Origin: CAVSMC01 sp963798655
GTDB lineage: Bacteria; Pseudomonadota; Gammaproteobacteria; Burkholderiales; Casimicrobiaceae
Length of the DNA: 64,000 bases
Direction of reading: 5' to 3'
Assembly (NCBI GenBank): GCA_963798655.1
Contig: CAWCUH010000016.1
Coordinates: 186,001-250,000 of the forward strand
Shown piece by piece: positions 8,534-16,934 of the stretch (positions are counted from its first letter, which is position 1; each line of letters starts with the position of its first letter). The translations under genes were made by a program, and so were the position numbers. The notes under the pieces were generated by a model that was not told the DNA's origin, ran no database searches, and saw nothing but the letters and a program-made list of their open reading frames with translations.

Positions 8534-9862
8534 GTGAGCGGCATCGAAGTCGGCGGCATCGTCTTCGCCGTCATGCTCGCGCTGATGGTGATCCGCGTGC
8601 CGATCGGCATCGCGATGTTCGTCTGCGGCGCCGGCGGCTATCTGTACCTGACCGGCAATCCGAACGCGTTGCTGAACTCGCTCAAGAATCTCGCCTATGC
8701 GCGGCTTTCCAACTACGATCTGGTGGTCATTCCGCTGTTCCTGCTGATGGGCCAGTTCGCGACTCACGGCGGACTGTCGACATCGCTTTTTCGCTTCGTC
8801 AACGCGTTCGTCGGTCATCGCAAGGGCGGCATCGCGATGGCGGCGATCGGCGCATGCGCCGGCTTTGGCGCGATTTGCGGCAGCTCGGTCGCCACCGCGG
8901 CGACGATGGGACAGGTCGCGCTGCCGGAGCTTCGTCGATACGGCTATTCCGGCGCGCTCGCGACCGGCGCTCTCGCCGCCGGCGGCACGCTCGGCATCAT
9001 GATCCCGCCGTCGGTGCCGCTGGTGATCTACGCGATCCTGACGCAGGAGTCGATCGGCAAGCTCTTCATGGCCGCGGTGCTGCCCGGTATGATCGCGATG
9101 CTGGGCTACATGCTCGTCGTCAAGCTGATCGTCACGTGGCGGCCGAAGTCGGGGCCCGCGGGACCCGTGGTCGCGTGGTCGGTCAAGCTGAAGAGCCTGC
9201 TCGAAGTGCTGCCGGTGCTGCTGGTGTTCGTCGTCGTCATCGTCGGCATCTACGGCGGCTGGGCGAATCCGACCGAGGCGGCCGCGATCGGCGCCGCCGC
9301 CTGCGGAATTCTCGCGGTCGTTACCGGCGGCATGCGCGGGCGCGGCCTCGTCGACAGCGCGCTCGGCACCGCCCAGATGACGGCGATGATCTTCCTCGTA
9401 CTGCTTGGCGCCGACATGCTGAACACGACGCTCGCGCTGTCGCAGTTGCCGGGCGAGCTCGCGACGTGGGTGAAGGAGAGCGGGCTCGCGCCTCTGCTCG
9501 TGATGGCGATGATCCTGATCGTCTACATCTTCCTCGGCTGCGTCATGGACTCGCTCGCGATGATCCTGCTCACGATCCCGATCTTCTATCCGATGGTGAT
9601 GGGGCTCGACTACTGGGGGATGCCGCACGAGGACAAGTCGATCTGGTTCGGCATCCTCGCGCTGATGGTGGTCGAGGTCGGTCTCGTGCACCCGCCGGTC
9701 GGAATGAACGTCTACATCATCAATCGCCTCGCGAAGGACGTGCCGCTCACCGAGACGTTCAAGGGCGTCGTGCCGTTCCTGCTGTCCGACGCGGCGCGCA
9801 TCGCGCTGCTCCTATACTTCCCGATCATTTCGCTGTTGCTCGTCCATACGTTCAAGCGCTGA
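8534..9862 (+). CDS. dctM: TRAP transporter large permease (DctM type)
   Basis: This 442-residue, multi-helix protein starts at GTG 8534. It carries DctM signatures: GACAGFGAICGSSVATAATMG near residue 113, GGTLGIMIPPSVPLVIYAILT near 153 and HPPVGMNVYIINRLA near 387. It is the sodium-coupled transport subunit that accepts ligand from DctP. Size and order (Q-M-P) are standard. The transported substrate is probably an aromatic or 2-oxo acid, by operon context. Confidence 0.92.
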   Translation: MSGIEVGGIVFAVMLALMVIRVPIGIAMFVCGAGGYLYLTGNPNALLNSLKNLAYARLSNYDLVVIPLFLLMGQFATHGGLSTSLFRFVNAFVGHRKGGIAMAAIGACAGFGAICGSSVATAATMGQVALPELRRYGYSGALATGALAAGGTLGIMIPPSVPLVIYAILTQESIGKLFMAAVLPGMIAMLGYMLVVKLIVTWRPKSGPAGPVVAWSVKLKSLLEVLPVLLVFVVVIVGIYGGWANPTEAAAIGAAACGILAVVTGGMRGRGLVDSALGTAQMTAMIFLVLLGADMLNTTLALSQLPGELATWVKESGLAPLLVMAMILIVYIFLGCVMDSLAMILLTIPIFYPMVMGLDYWGMPHEDKSIWFGILALMVVEVGLVHPPVGMNVYIINRLAKDVPLTETFKGVVPFLLSDAARIALLLYFPIISLLLVHTFKR

Positions 9863-9883
9863 GCGCTTACAAGAGGAGGAACC

Positions 9884-10912
9884 ATGGTCAGACGTTTGCA
9901 TGCGGCGCTCGTCGCCGCGATCGCGCTCGGCGCCGGCGGCGCGTGCGCGCAGGATGTCACCCTCAAGATCCATCATTTCCTGCCGCCGAAGGGCACGATC
10001 CAGGCGCAGGTGTTCGAGCCGTGGTGCGAGAAGCTCGGCAAGGAATCGAACGGCCGCATCAAGTGCCAGATCTATCCGGCGATGCAGCTCGGCGGCACGC
10101 CGCCGCAACTGTTCGACCAGGCGCGCGACGGCGTCGCCGACATCGTCTGGACGCTGCCGACGTACCAGGCCGGCCGCTTTCCCAAGAGCGAGGTGTTCGA
10201 GTTGCCGTTCATGGCGACGAGCGCGGAGACCGGCAGCCCGGCGTTCTGGGATTACGTGCACAAGAACGCGATGGACGAGTTCCGCGGCGTCAAGGTGCTC
10301 GCGCTGCATCTGCACGACGGCTCGCTGCTGCACTTCGCGAGCAAGCGCGTGACGAGCCTCGACGAGATCAAGGACCTCAAGGTGCGCGCGCCGACGCGCA
10401 TCGGCACCAAGTTCCTGTCGGCCATCGGCGCCGTGCCGGTGCAGATGCCGGTGCCGCAGGTGACCGAAGCGGTCGCGAAGGGCGTCATCGACGGCGCGAT
10501 GCTTCCGTGGGAGGTCGTGCCGGCGACGAAGCTGCAGGAAGTGACGAAGTATCACCTCGACACTCCCGCAGGCGTACCGAAGATGTCGAACTCGATCTTC
10601 GTCATCGCGATGAACCCCGCGAAGTACGACAGCCTTCCGGCCGACTTGAAGAAGATCATCGACGCCAACACCGGATTCGAGTGGTCGAAGCACATCGGCA
10701 AGGTCTTCGACGGCACGACCGAACGCGGCAAGCAGCTCGCGAAAGACGCCGGCGGCGTGTTCGACACGCTCTCCGCAAGTCAGTACGAGCGCTGGCAGAA
10801 GGCGTGCGAGCCTGTCGTGAAGGAGTGGATCGGCGAGATCAACGGCAAGGGCGCGAATGGCCAGGCGCTCTACGACGACGCGCGCGCGCTGATCAGGAAG
10901 TACGGCGGGTGA
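9884..10912 (+). CDS. dctP: TRAP transporter substrate-binding protein (DctP type)
   Basis: The 342-residue periplasmic protein has an N-terminal signal peptide (cleavage expected after GGACAQ) and a strong AGAGGAGG ribosome binding site. The conserved ligand-carboxylate Arg lies in LKVRAPTRIGTKFL near residue 167. PVPQVTEAVAKGVIDGAMLPWE, typical of DctP proteins, follows near 190. It delivers a carboxylate to DctQM and completes the transporter. Confidence 0.9.
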   Translation: MVRRLHAALVAAIALGAGGACAQDVTLKIHHFLPPKGTIQAQVFEPWCEKLGKESNGRIKCQIYPAMQLGGTPPQLFDQARDGVADIVWTLPTYQAGRFPKSEVFELPFMATSAETGSPAFWDYVHKNAMDEFRGVKVLALHLHDGSLLHFASKRVTSLDEIKDLKVRAPTRIGTKFLSAIGAVPVQMPVPQVTEAVAKGVIDGAMLPWEVVPATKLQEVTKYHLDTPAGVPKMSNSIFVIAMNPAKYDSLPADLKKIIDANTGFEWSKHIGKVFDGTTERGKQLAKDAGGVFDTLSASQYERWQKACEPVVKEWIGEINGKGANGQALYDDARALIRKYGG

Positions 10913-10973
10913 TACGGTAAGATGGACGTGCCCCCGCTTTGGCGCGGGCGCGTTCATCGAGGATATCGACGTC

Positions 10974-11927
10974 ATGAGCGAAAGGGTCTTCGCATCGCAG
11001 GCGGACCTCGAGGAGAAGCAGGTCAGCTTCGACAAGCTGTCCGATCACGCGTACGCGTACACGGCGGAAGGCGACCCGAACACCGGTATCGTCGTCGGCG
11101 ACGACGCGGTGATGGTGATCGACACGCAGGCGACGCCCGTCATGGCGCAGGACGTCGTCCGGCGCATTCGAGAAGTCACCGACAAGCCGATCCGCTACGT
11201 CGTGCTGTCGCACTACCACGCGGTACGCGTGCTCGGCGCATCGGGTTACAAGCCGGAGCACGTGATCGCGAGCCGCGACACGTACGACTTGATCGTCGAG
11301 CGCGGCGAAGCGGACATGAAGAGCGAGATCGAGCGCTTTCCGCGGCTTTTTCGCGCTGTCGAATCGGTGCCCGGCCTCACGTGGCCGTCGATCGTCTTCG
11401 AGCAGCGAATGACGATGTGGCTCGGCAAGCTGCGCGTCGACATCATGCAGGTCGGCCGTGGCCACACGAAGGGCGACACCGTCGTGTGGCTGCCCGACGA
11501 GCGGATCCTGTTCTCCGGCGATCTGGTCGAGTACGGCGCGACGCCGTACACCGGCGACGCGTACCTGCGCGACTGGCCGGCGACGCTCGACGCAATTGCC
11601 GCGCTCGGCCCGCAGAGGCTCGTTCCAGGGCGCGGGGCTTCGCTGCAGACGCCGGCGCAGGTCGCCGCCGGGCTCGCGAGCACGCGCGCGTTCGTGCAGG
11701 ACCTCGTCTGCGCGGTTGAGCTCGGCGCGAAAGCGGGCAAGGACCTGCGCACCGTGTACAGGGAAACGTACGCGGCATTGAAGCCCAAGTTCGGCCACTG
11801 GGTCATCTTCGACCATTGCCTGCCGTTCGACGTAACGCGCGCGTACGACGAAGTGACGGCGCATCCCGATCCGCGCGTTTGGACCGCGCAGCGCGACAAG
11901 GAGATGTGGCAGGCGCTGGAGGGATGA
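10974..11927 (+). CDS. MBL-fold protein with degenerate metal site
   Basis: The 317-residue protein has the metallo-beta-lactamase fold layout, but key ligands are altered. The usual HxHxDH motif reads HYHAVRVLG (near residue 79), so the Asp-His pair is missing. GRGHTKGD and FSGDLVEYG are kept near 161 and 181. The usual PGHG position reads PGRGAS near 221. One or both metals may therefore be lost or bound differently. It sits immediately before hmgA with no gap (stop 11927, start 11928). I recall near-identical HYHAVR proteins in other betaproteobacterial genomes, so this may be a distinct subfamily rather than damage. Function unknown. Confidence 0.75.
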   Translation: MSERVFASQADLEEKQVSFDKLSDHAYAYTAEGDPNTGIVVGDDAVMVIDTQATPVMAQDVVRRIREVTDKPIRYVVLSHYHAVRVLGASGYKPEHVIASRDTYDLIVERGEADMKSEIERFPRLFRAVESVPGLTWPSIVFEQRMTMWLGKLRVDIMQVGRGHTKGDTVVWLPDERILFSGDLVEYGATPYTGDAYLRDWPATLDAIAALGPQRLVPGRGASLQTPAQVAAGLASTRAFVQDLVCAVELGAKAGKDLRTVYRETYAALKPKFGHWVIFDHCLPFDVTRAYDEVTAHPDPRVWTAQRDKEMWQALEG

Positions 11928-13277
11928 ATGGCGACGATCGCTGATTCACGCACGCCGTCCGCTACGCACGGCGCGAGCGACGCGGCGCTCGCGTACCAGT
12001 CCGGCTTCGGCAACGAGTTCGCGACGGAGGCGCTGCCGGGTGCGCTGCCGATCGGACAGAACTCGCCGCAGCGCTGCCCGTATGGCCTGTACGCGGAGCA
12101 ACTGTCCGGCACGGCGTTCACTGCGCCGCGCGGCGCAAACCGCCGCACGTGGCTCTATCGGATTCGCCCTGCCGCCGTGCATCAGCCGTTCCGACCGATC
12201 GGCAACGGCCGCTTCGAAAGCCGCTTCGATGCCATAGCGACGCCGCCGAACCAGCTGCGCTGGGATCCGCTGCCGCTGCCGCAATCGCCGACCGACTTCC
12301 TCGACGGTCTCGTCACGATGGCGGGCGTCGGCGATCCGGCGTCGATGTCCGGCTGCGGCATTCACGTCTACGCGGCGAACCGCTCGATGAGCGGCCGCTA
12401 CTTCTACGACGCCGACGGCGAACTGCTCGTCGTGCCGCAGCAGGGGCGGCTCGACGTCGCGACCGAGATGGGAAGGCTGCGCGTCGAGCCGCAGCAGATC
12501 GTCGTCATCCCGCGCGGCGTTCGCTTCGCCGTCGAGCTGCCCGACGGCCCGTCGCGCGGCTATGTCTGCGAAAACTACGGCGCGCCGTTCCGGCTGCCCG
12601 ATCTCGGTCCGATCGGATCGAACGGACTCGCCAATCCGCGCGACTTCCTCGCGCCGGTCGCTGCGTACGAGGATCGCGATGGCAGCTTCGAGCTCGTTGC
12701 GAAATTCATGGGCAACCTGTGGAGCGCCGCGATCGATCACTCGCCGCTCGATGTCGTCGCGTGGCACGGCAATTGCGCGCCCTATCTGTACGACCTGCGC
12801 CGGTTCAACGCGGTCGGGTCGGTGAGCTACGACCATCCCGATCCGTCGATCTTCCTCGTGCTGCAGTCGCAGAGCGACACGCCGGGCGTCGACACGATCG
12901 ACTTCGTCATCTTCCCGCCGCGGATCCTGTCGATGGAGCATACGTTCCGTCCGCCGTGGTTCCATCGCAACGTCGCGAGCGAGCTCATGGGGCTCATCCA
13001 CGGCGCGTACGACGCGAAGGCCGACGGGTTCGTTCCGGGAGGCGCGAGCCTTCACAATTGCATGATCGGCCACGGCCCGGATGCGGCGACGTTCGAGCAG
13101 GCGAGCCGCGCCGACACGTCGAAGCCCGCGTACATCCGCGACACGATGGCGTTCATGTTCGAGACGCGCGGCGTGATCCGTCCGACGCGGGCGGCACTCG
13201 AATCGGCGCAGCTGCAGTCCGAGTACTACCGCTGCTGGCAGGACCTGCCGAAGAATTTCGATCCGACACGCCGTTAG
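11928..13277 (+). CDS. hmgA: Homogentisate 1,2-dioxygenase
   Basis: This 449-residue enzyme opens the ring of homogentisate to maleylacetoacetate in tyrosine/phenylalanine breakdown. The N-terminal SGFGNEFATEALPGALP and YGLYAEQLSGTAFT are hallmark sequences. The non-haem Fe(II) ligands are visible in WFHRNVASELMGLIHG (His and Glu, near residues 345-351) and in IGHGPDAATFE (second His, near 380). Length is normal. Fumarylacetoacetase and maleylacetoacetate isomerase genes are not next to it or elsewhere in the window. Confidence 0.96.
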   Translation: MATIADSRTPSATHGASDAALAYQSGFGNEFATEALPGALPIGQNSPQRCPYGLYAEQLSGTAFTAPRGANRRTWLYRIRPAAVHQPFRPIGNGRFESRFDAIATPPNQLRWDPLPLPQSPTDFLDGLVTMAGVGDPASMSGCGIHVYAANRSMSGRYFYDADGELLVVPQQGRLDVATEMGRLRVEPQQIVVIPRGVRFAVELPDGPSRGYVCENYGAPFRLPDLGPIGSNGLANPRDFLAPVAAYEDRDGSFELVAKFMGNLWSAAIDHSPLDVVAWHGNCAPYLYDLRRFNAVGSVSYDHPDPSIFLVLQSQSDTPGVDTIDFVIFPPRILSMEHTFRPPWFHRNVASELMGLIHGAYDAKADGFVPGGASLHNCMIGHGPDAATFEQASRADTSKPAYIRDTMAFMFETRGVIRPTRAALESAQLQSEYYRCWQDLPKNFDPTRR

Positions 13278-13284
13278 GACGTCC

Positions 13285-14062
13285 ATGAGCTACGAGAACA
13301 TCATCGTCGAGCGCCGCGACCGCGTCGGCGTCGTTCGACTGAACCGCCCGCAGCGGATGAACGCGCTGAACGACGCGCTTGCGGCCGAGTTGACGCGTGC
13401 GCTCGCCGAGCTCGACGCCGACGCCGGCATCGGCGCGATCGTCATCACCGGCAACGACAAAGCGTTCGCCGCCGGCGCCGACATCGGCGCGATGGCCGAG
13501 TGGGATTATCAGAAAGTCTACGGCGACAACTACATCAGCAAGGACTGGGAGTCGCTGCGCACGATCCGCAAGCCGGTCATCGCCGCGGTCGCCGGCTATG
13601 CGCTCGGCGGCGGCTGCGAGCTCGCGATGATGTGCGATCTCATCATCGCCGCAGAGCACGGCGAAGTTCGGCCAGCCGGAAATCGGCATCGGCACGATGC
13701 CCGGCATGGGCGGCACGCAGCGTCTGCCGCGCGCGGTCGGCAAGGCGAAGGCGATGGACTGGTGTCTGACCGGCCGCATGATCGACGCCGCGGAAGCCGA
13801 GCGCGCGGGTCTCGTCGCACGCATCGTCGCCGCCGACAAGCTCGATGAGGAGGCGCTCGCCGTTGCCGCGAAGATCGCGAGCTTCTCGCTGCCCGTCGTG
13901 CTGAAGATCAAGGAAGCGATCAACCGCGCGTACGAGTCCTCGCTCGCCGAGGGCCTGCTGTTCGAGCGGCGCGAGTTCCACGCGACGTTCGGCCTCGACG
14001 ACCAGAAGGAGGGCATGCGCGCGTTCGTCGAGAAGCGCAAGCCTTCGTTCAAGCATCGCTGA
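13285..14062 (+). pseudogene. Enoyl-CoA hydratase, frameshifted
   Basis: The first frame (from ATG 13285) gives a normal crotonase N-terminus: NRPQRMNALNDALAAEL, then the oxyanion-hole region AFAAGADIGAM and ALGGGCELAMMCDLIIAAEH. At about 13660 an extra G shifts the frame; the next frame continues as FGQPEIGIGTMPGMGGTQRLPRAVG through to AFVEKRKPSFKHR at 14062. The break falls just before the catalytic Glu region, so neither half can work alone. If the base is a sequencing error the gene is an intact ~258-residue enoyl-CoA hydratase of the operon, 7 bp after hmgA. Confidence 0.85.
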
Positions 14063-14078
14063 GCGGTGGACGCCGCAC

Positions 14079-14194
14079 ATGAGCCTCCATGCGCCCCACG
14101 ACCTGATCGTCGCGCGTCCGGCCGAAGGCGTGCTGCTGCTGAAAGCATCGCCGCGTTCCTCGAGAAGCGGCCGCCGAAGCTCGGCGCGCGCTAG
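14079..14194 (+). pseudogene. Stump of a second enoyl-CoA hydratase, internal deletion
   Basis: ATG 14079 opens with a crotonase-type N-terminus, HDLIVARPAEGVLLL, about 20 codons long. It jumps, near 14140-14146, in another frame to SIAAFLEKRPPKLGAR and a stop at 14192-14194, a typical crotonase C-terminus. Roughly 220 codons between these ends are missing. The stump follows the first hydratase by 16 bp, which suggests a former tandem pair of hydratase genes. A misassembly that collapsed part of the region is the alternative. Confidence 0.6.
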
Positions 14195-14962
14195 CGAAGC
14201 GCCGCGACGTAGCGCGTGCAGTAATCGGCGAGCAGCAGCTTGTCGGTGCCCACGGTGAAGATGCGCACGCCACGCTGTTGCCAGCGCCCGATCGCACGCC
14301 GCGAATCGGCGGCATCGGTGTAGAAGATCGGCATGATCAGCGGCAGCCGCGCCGCCGTTGCTGCCGAGACGACGCGATCGAGCGACTCGACGACGCGCGG
14401 ATGCGACGTATCGCCTTCGAGCCCCATCGACACCGACAAATCGAACGGGCCGCAAATCACACCGCGCAGGTCGCTGATCGCCGCGATTGCCTCGATCGCA
14501 TCGACCGCTTCGGGCATCTCGATCAGCGACGATCACGCCCGGCGCGTCCGGGGCGTTGGCGAACGCTCGCCAGTCGCGAACGAAATGATCGCCGGCGCGG
14601 ATGCACGGGCATGCGCCGCGCGTTCCGGCGGTGCCGTAGCGCGACGACGCGACCGCGCGCGTGGCGTCGGCCGCCGATGCGATCTTCGGCACGATCACGG
14701 CGGCGGCGCCGGCGTCGAGCGCCTTGGTGATCATCCACGTCTCGTTCGTCGGCACGCGAACGATCGGCACGATGCCGGCGGCGTCGCAGGCGCGCACGAG
14801 ATTCTCTGCGGTCTCGAGACCGAACGCGCCGTGCTCGGCATCGACGATCGTGAAGTCGAAGCCGCTCGCGGCAACGATGTCGACAACCTCGGCGCTCGCG
14901 ATCTGCGACCACGTGCCGATCGCCGGCGTGGCGCGATCGACGAGCGACGAGAAGCGCTTCAT
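14191..14962 (-). pseudogene. HpcH/HpaI-family aldolase, frameshifted
   Basis: From ATG 14962 the frame gives GTWSQIASAEVVDIVAASGFDF and DAEHGAFGLETAENLVRACD, typical of class II pyruvate aldolases of the HpcH/HpaI family. Near 14527 the frame changes; the rest reads LIEMPEAVDAIEAI, then GVICGPFDLSVSMG and a normal C-terminus ending at 14191. The total of about 256 residues is the family's usual length. Such enzymes cleave 4-hydroxy-2-oxo acids to pyruvate and an aldehyde. It starts 6 bp after the FeeM-like gene on the same strand. Whether the break is biological or a read error cannot be settled here. Confidence 0.8.
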
Positions 14963-14968
14963 CGGAGG

Positions 14969-15770
14969 TCAGTTGTTCACGACGAGCGCGCGCAGCCGGT
15001 TCAGCACGCCTTCGCGCTCGTCGGGCGGGAAGAAAAAGCGCAGCAGCGTGCCGCCGCCGTCGGCATCGCTGCTTCCGGCGTAGCGCGCGATCGCTTCGCC
15101 GAGCGCCTCGAACGAAACGCCGAGCAGGATTGCAGGGGCATTGACGCGCCGATTCATCCGCACCGGCCCGATCGGCTCGAAGCGAAGCGCGCGCGCGTAG
15201 AAGCTCGCGTGCCGCGGGTTCACCTCGATCACGTTGTAGGTGTAATTGCGCACGACCGACGCATAGAGGTATGCGGTGTGGAACAGGCTCGCGAGCACCG
15301 GCTTGCTCGCGATGGCGGTGTCGACGGCGAGCCGCGTGCACTCGGTGAGCCGGTGGCCTTGTGCGCGCAGCGCGTCGACCTGCTCGCGATACAGATCGTC
15401 GCAGGCGAGGCCCTTGTCGGCGCGAATCGAGCCGCACGCTGACGGTGCCGACGATCTGCCCCTCGTCGTAGGCGAGGAAGGTCATCAGCGTCGGATCGCG
15501 CTTGACGACGGGAATCTGATAACCGCGGCCGCCGTAGCGGCGCTCGACCAGCACGTCGGCATCGCGCGGCTGCTGCGTCAGATGCGCGATGCGAATCTTG
15601 AATGCGCTCTCGAACGTCGCCGGATCGGTGATCGAGGGCAAGTCGGGGTCGGGGATGGTCAGCCGGCGAAAGCGCAGCGGGCGATCGCCGTAGATCGTGC
15701 GGCCGGTGACTTCGGCAGGCGGGCGCAACGTAGACGGCGGGCCCGGACGCGCCGCCTCGCGCGACAGCAT
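14969..15770 (-). pseudogene. FeeM-like long-chain N-acyl amino acid synthase, frameshifted
   Basis: The first part (from ATG 15770 behind AAGGAG) contains ESAFKIRIAHLT and DPTLMTFLAYDEGQIVGTVSVRLDS, a GNAT-like acyltransferase core. Near 15420 the frame shifts; the continuation reads HRLTECTRLAVDTAI, then VRNYTYNVIEVNPRHASFY and FEPIGPVRMNRRVNAPAI, characteristic of FeeM-type N-acyl amino acid synthases. These join a fatty acyl group from acyl carrier protein to an amino acid, and are known to cluster with PEP-CTERM/exosortase genes. That link matches the PEP-CTERM gene 8 kb away. An alternative start near 15856, MSELRGVTVRK, lies in another frame. Confidence 0.65.
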
Positions 15771-15878
15771 GCGCGCTCCTTCGGCCGTGCTGCCCGCGCA
15801 TCCTGGCGAACATCTTCGCGAGCGACTTTCTCACCGTCACGCCTCGCAGTTCAGACATCCATCCTCGCCCACGACCCG

Positions 15879-16676
15879 CTAATCGAGATGCTTCAGGTAA
15901 TCCTTCGTGAACATCTTGTCGGGCAGGTCGCGCAGATGCATGTCGCTGTATTCGAGCACCGACTCGTCTCCTTTGCGCAGCGCGTCCTGCATGACGAGCC
16001 GGCTCGGACGCTGGCGGCCTGCGATCTGCTTGTAGTTCTGGTAGAGGCACGTCTTCAGCAGCCGGTCGGACACCGAATAGAACTCGGCCTTCTGCGGCCT
16101 GAAATCCGCCTGCCGCACCCAATAGAGGACGCGATGATACGTGACGCTGCGCTCGTTCGCGTCGAGCTGCAGCACGTACGTCGGCTCGCCGTCGAGCTTT
16201 TCGGTGCGCAACAGCCGCGGCGTGTAATCGCCCGCCAGGTTTGCCCGCGCGAGGTCCCCGTTCGCAACCTGCCCGGTGAGCCGTTGCGCGAGCGAAAGGC
16301 GCACCGGCTGCGACACCGACGGCATGAATATCCAGAGGTCGCGGCCCTTCATCAGCATCGCCTGACCGCGCTCGGACGCGGGCTCGACCGCCATCACGAT
16401 CGTGTTGGCGTTGCCTTTCGACAGCACGCGGTACGTTCGCGACTCGTTCGGCCCGTCCGGCGTCGCGGTGTCGATGGCGACGACGACCTCGAAAGCCTTC
16501 GTCGGGAAGCGCACCTCGTCGGCCTTCTCGACGATCGTGCGGGCGAGCGCGTCGTCAGCCGCCTCGTCAGCATGTACGCGACCACAAGCGAGCAATGATG
16601 CGAGGAGGAGCAGCGATACAGCGACGATGCGCGCGCGCGCGTTGGCGTCGCGCGAAAAAACGGTATAGGCTTTCAT
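15879..16676 (-). CDS. LolA-like outer-membrane lipoprotein-sorting protein
   Basis: This 265-residue exported protein begins MKAYTVFSRD and has a signal sequence ending LLACGRVHA. The cut could be after VHA or, as a lipoprotein, before the Cys. The mature part has the unclosed-barrel layout of the LolA-like family: DLWIFMPSVSQPVRLSLAQRL near residue 110 and TYVLQLDANERSVTYHRVLYWV near 160. The C-terminus is rich in Asp/Lys. Members carry lipids or lipoproteins through the periplasm and usually sit beside a transporter and a DUF1302-type outer-membrane protein, as here (divergent gene at 16935). I infer a periplasmic carrier for the product of this island. Confidence 0.75.
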   Translation of the reverse strand: MKAYTVFSRDANARARIVAVSLLLLASLLACGRVHADEAADDALARTIVEKADEVRFPTKAFEVVVAIDTATPDGPNESRTYRVLSKGNANTIVMAVEPASERGQAMLMKGRDLWIFMPSVSQPVRLSLAQRLTGQVANGDLARANLAGDYTPRLLRTEKLDGEPTYVLQLDANERSVTYHRVLYWVRQADFRPQKAEFYSVSDRLLKTCLYQNYKQIAGRQRPSRLVMQDALRKGDESVLEYSDMHLRDLPDKMFTKDYLKHLD

Positions 16677-16934
16677 GCGATCCAGGCAGATGCGGCCCGG
16701 CACGCTGCGGGACGCGCGCGCGGACTGTTGCGAGTGGCAAGTTTACGCTTGTCGTTGCGGCCGGGTCATCGCGTTCGCCGGAGAACACCAACCATTTGAT
16801 CGGCGGCAAAGAATTCCGGCGCACGACGCCTTGACCACGACACAGGTGGGGAGATGCAAAGAGGGGAGTGGGTTGATAAGGCGATCGGTCGATTCGCTTC
16901 ATTGTTGAGCAGGAGCGCGAACACGCTCGGCGCG

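Noticed and set aside
13650..13670. Programmed frameshift in the enoyl-CoA hydratase gene
   Set aside because: No slippery heptamer, pause structure or internal Shine-Dalgarno is evident, and other nearby genes are also broken. Error or decay is simpler.
16735..16760. TGGCAAG as a second sigma-54 promoter between the LolA-like and barrel genes
   Set aside because: No GC element occurs at the required ten-base spacing.
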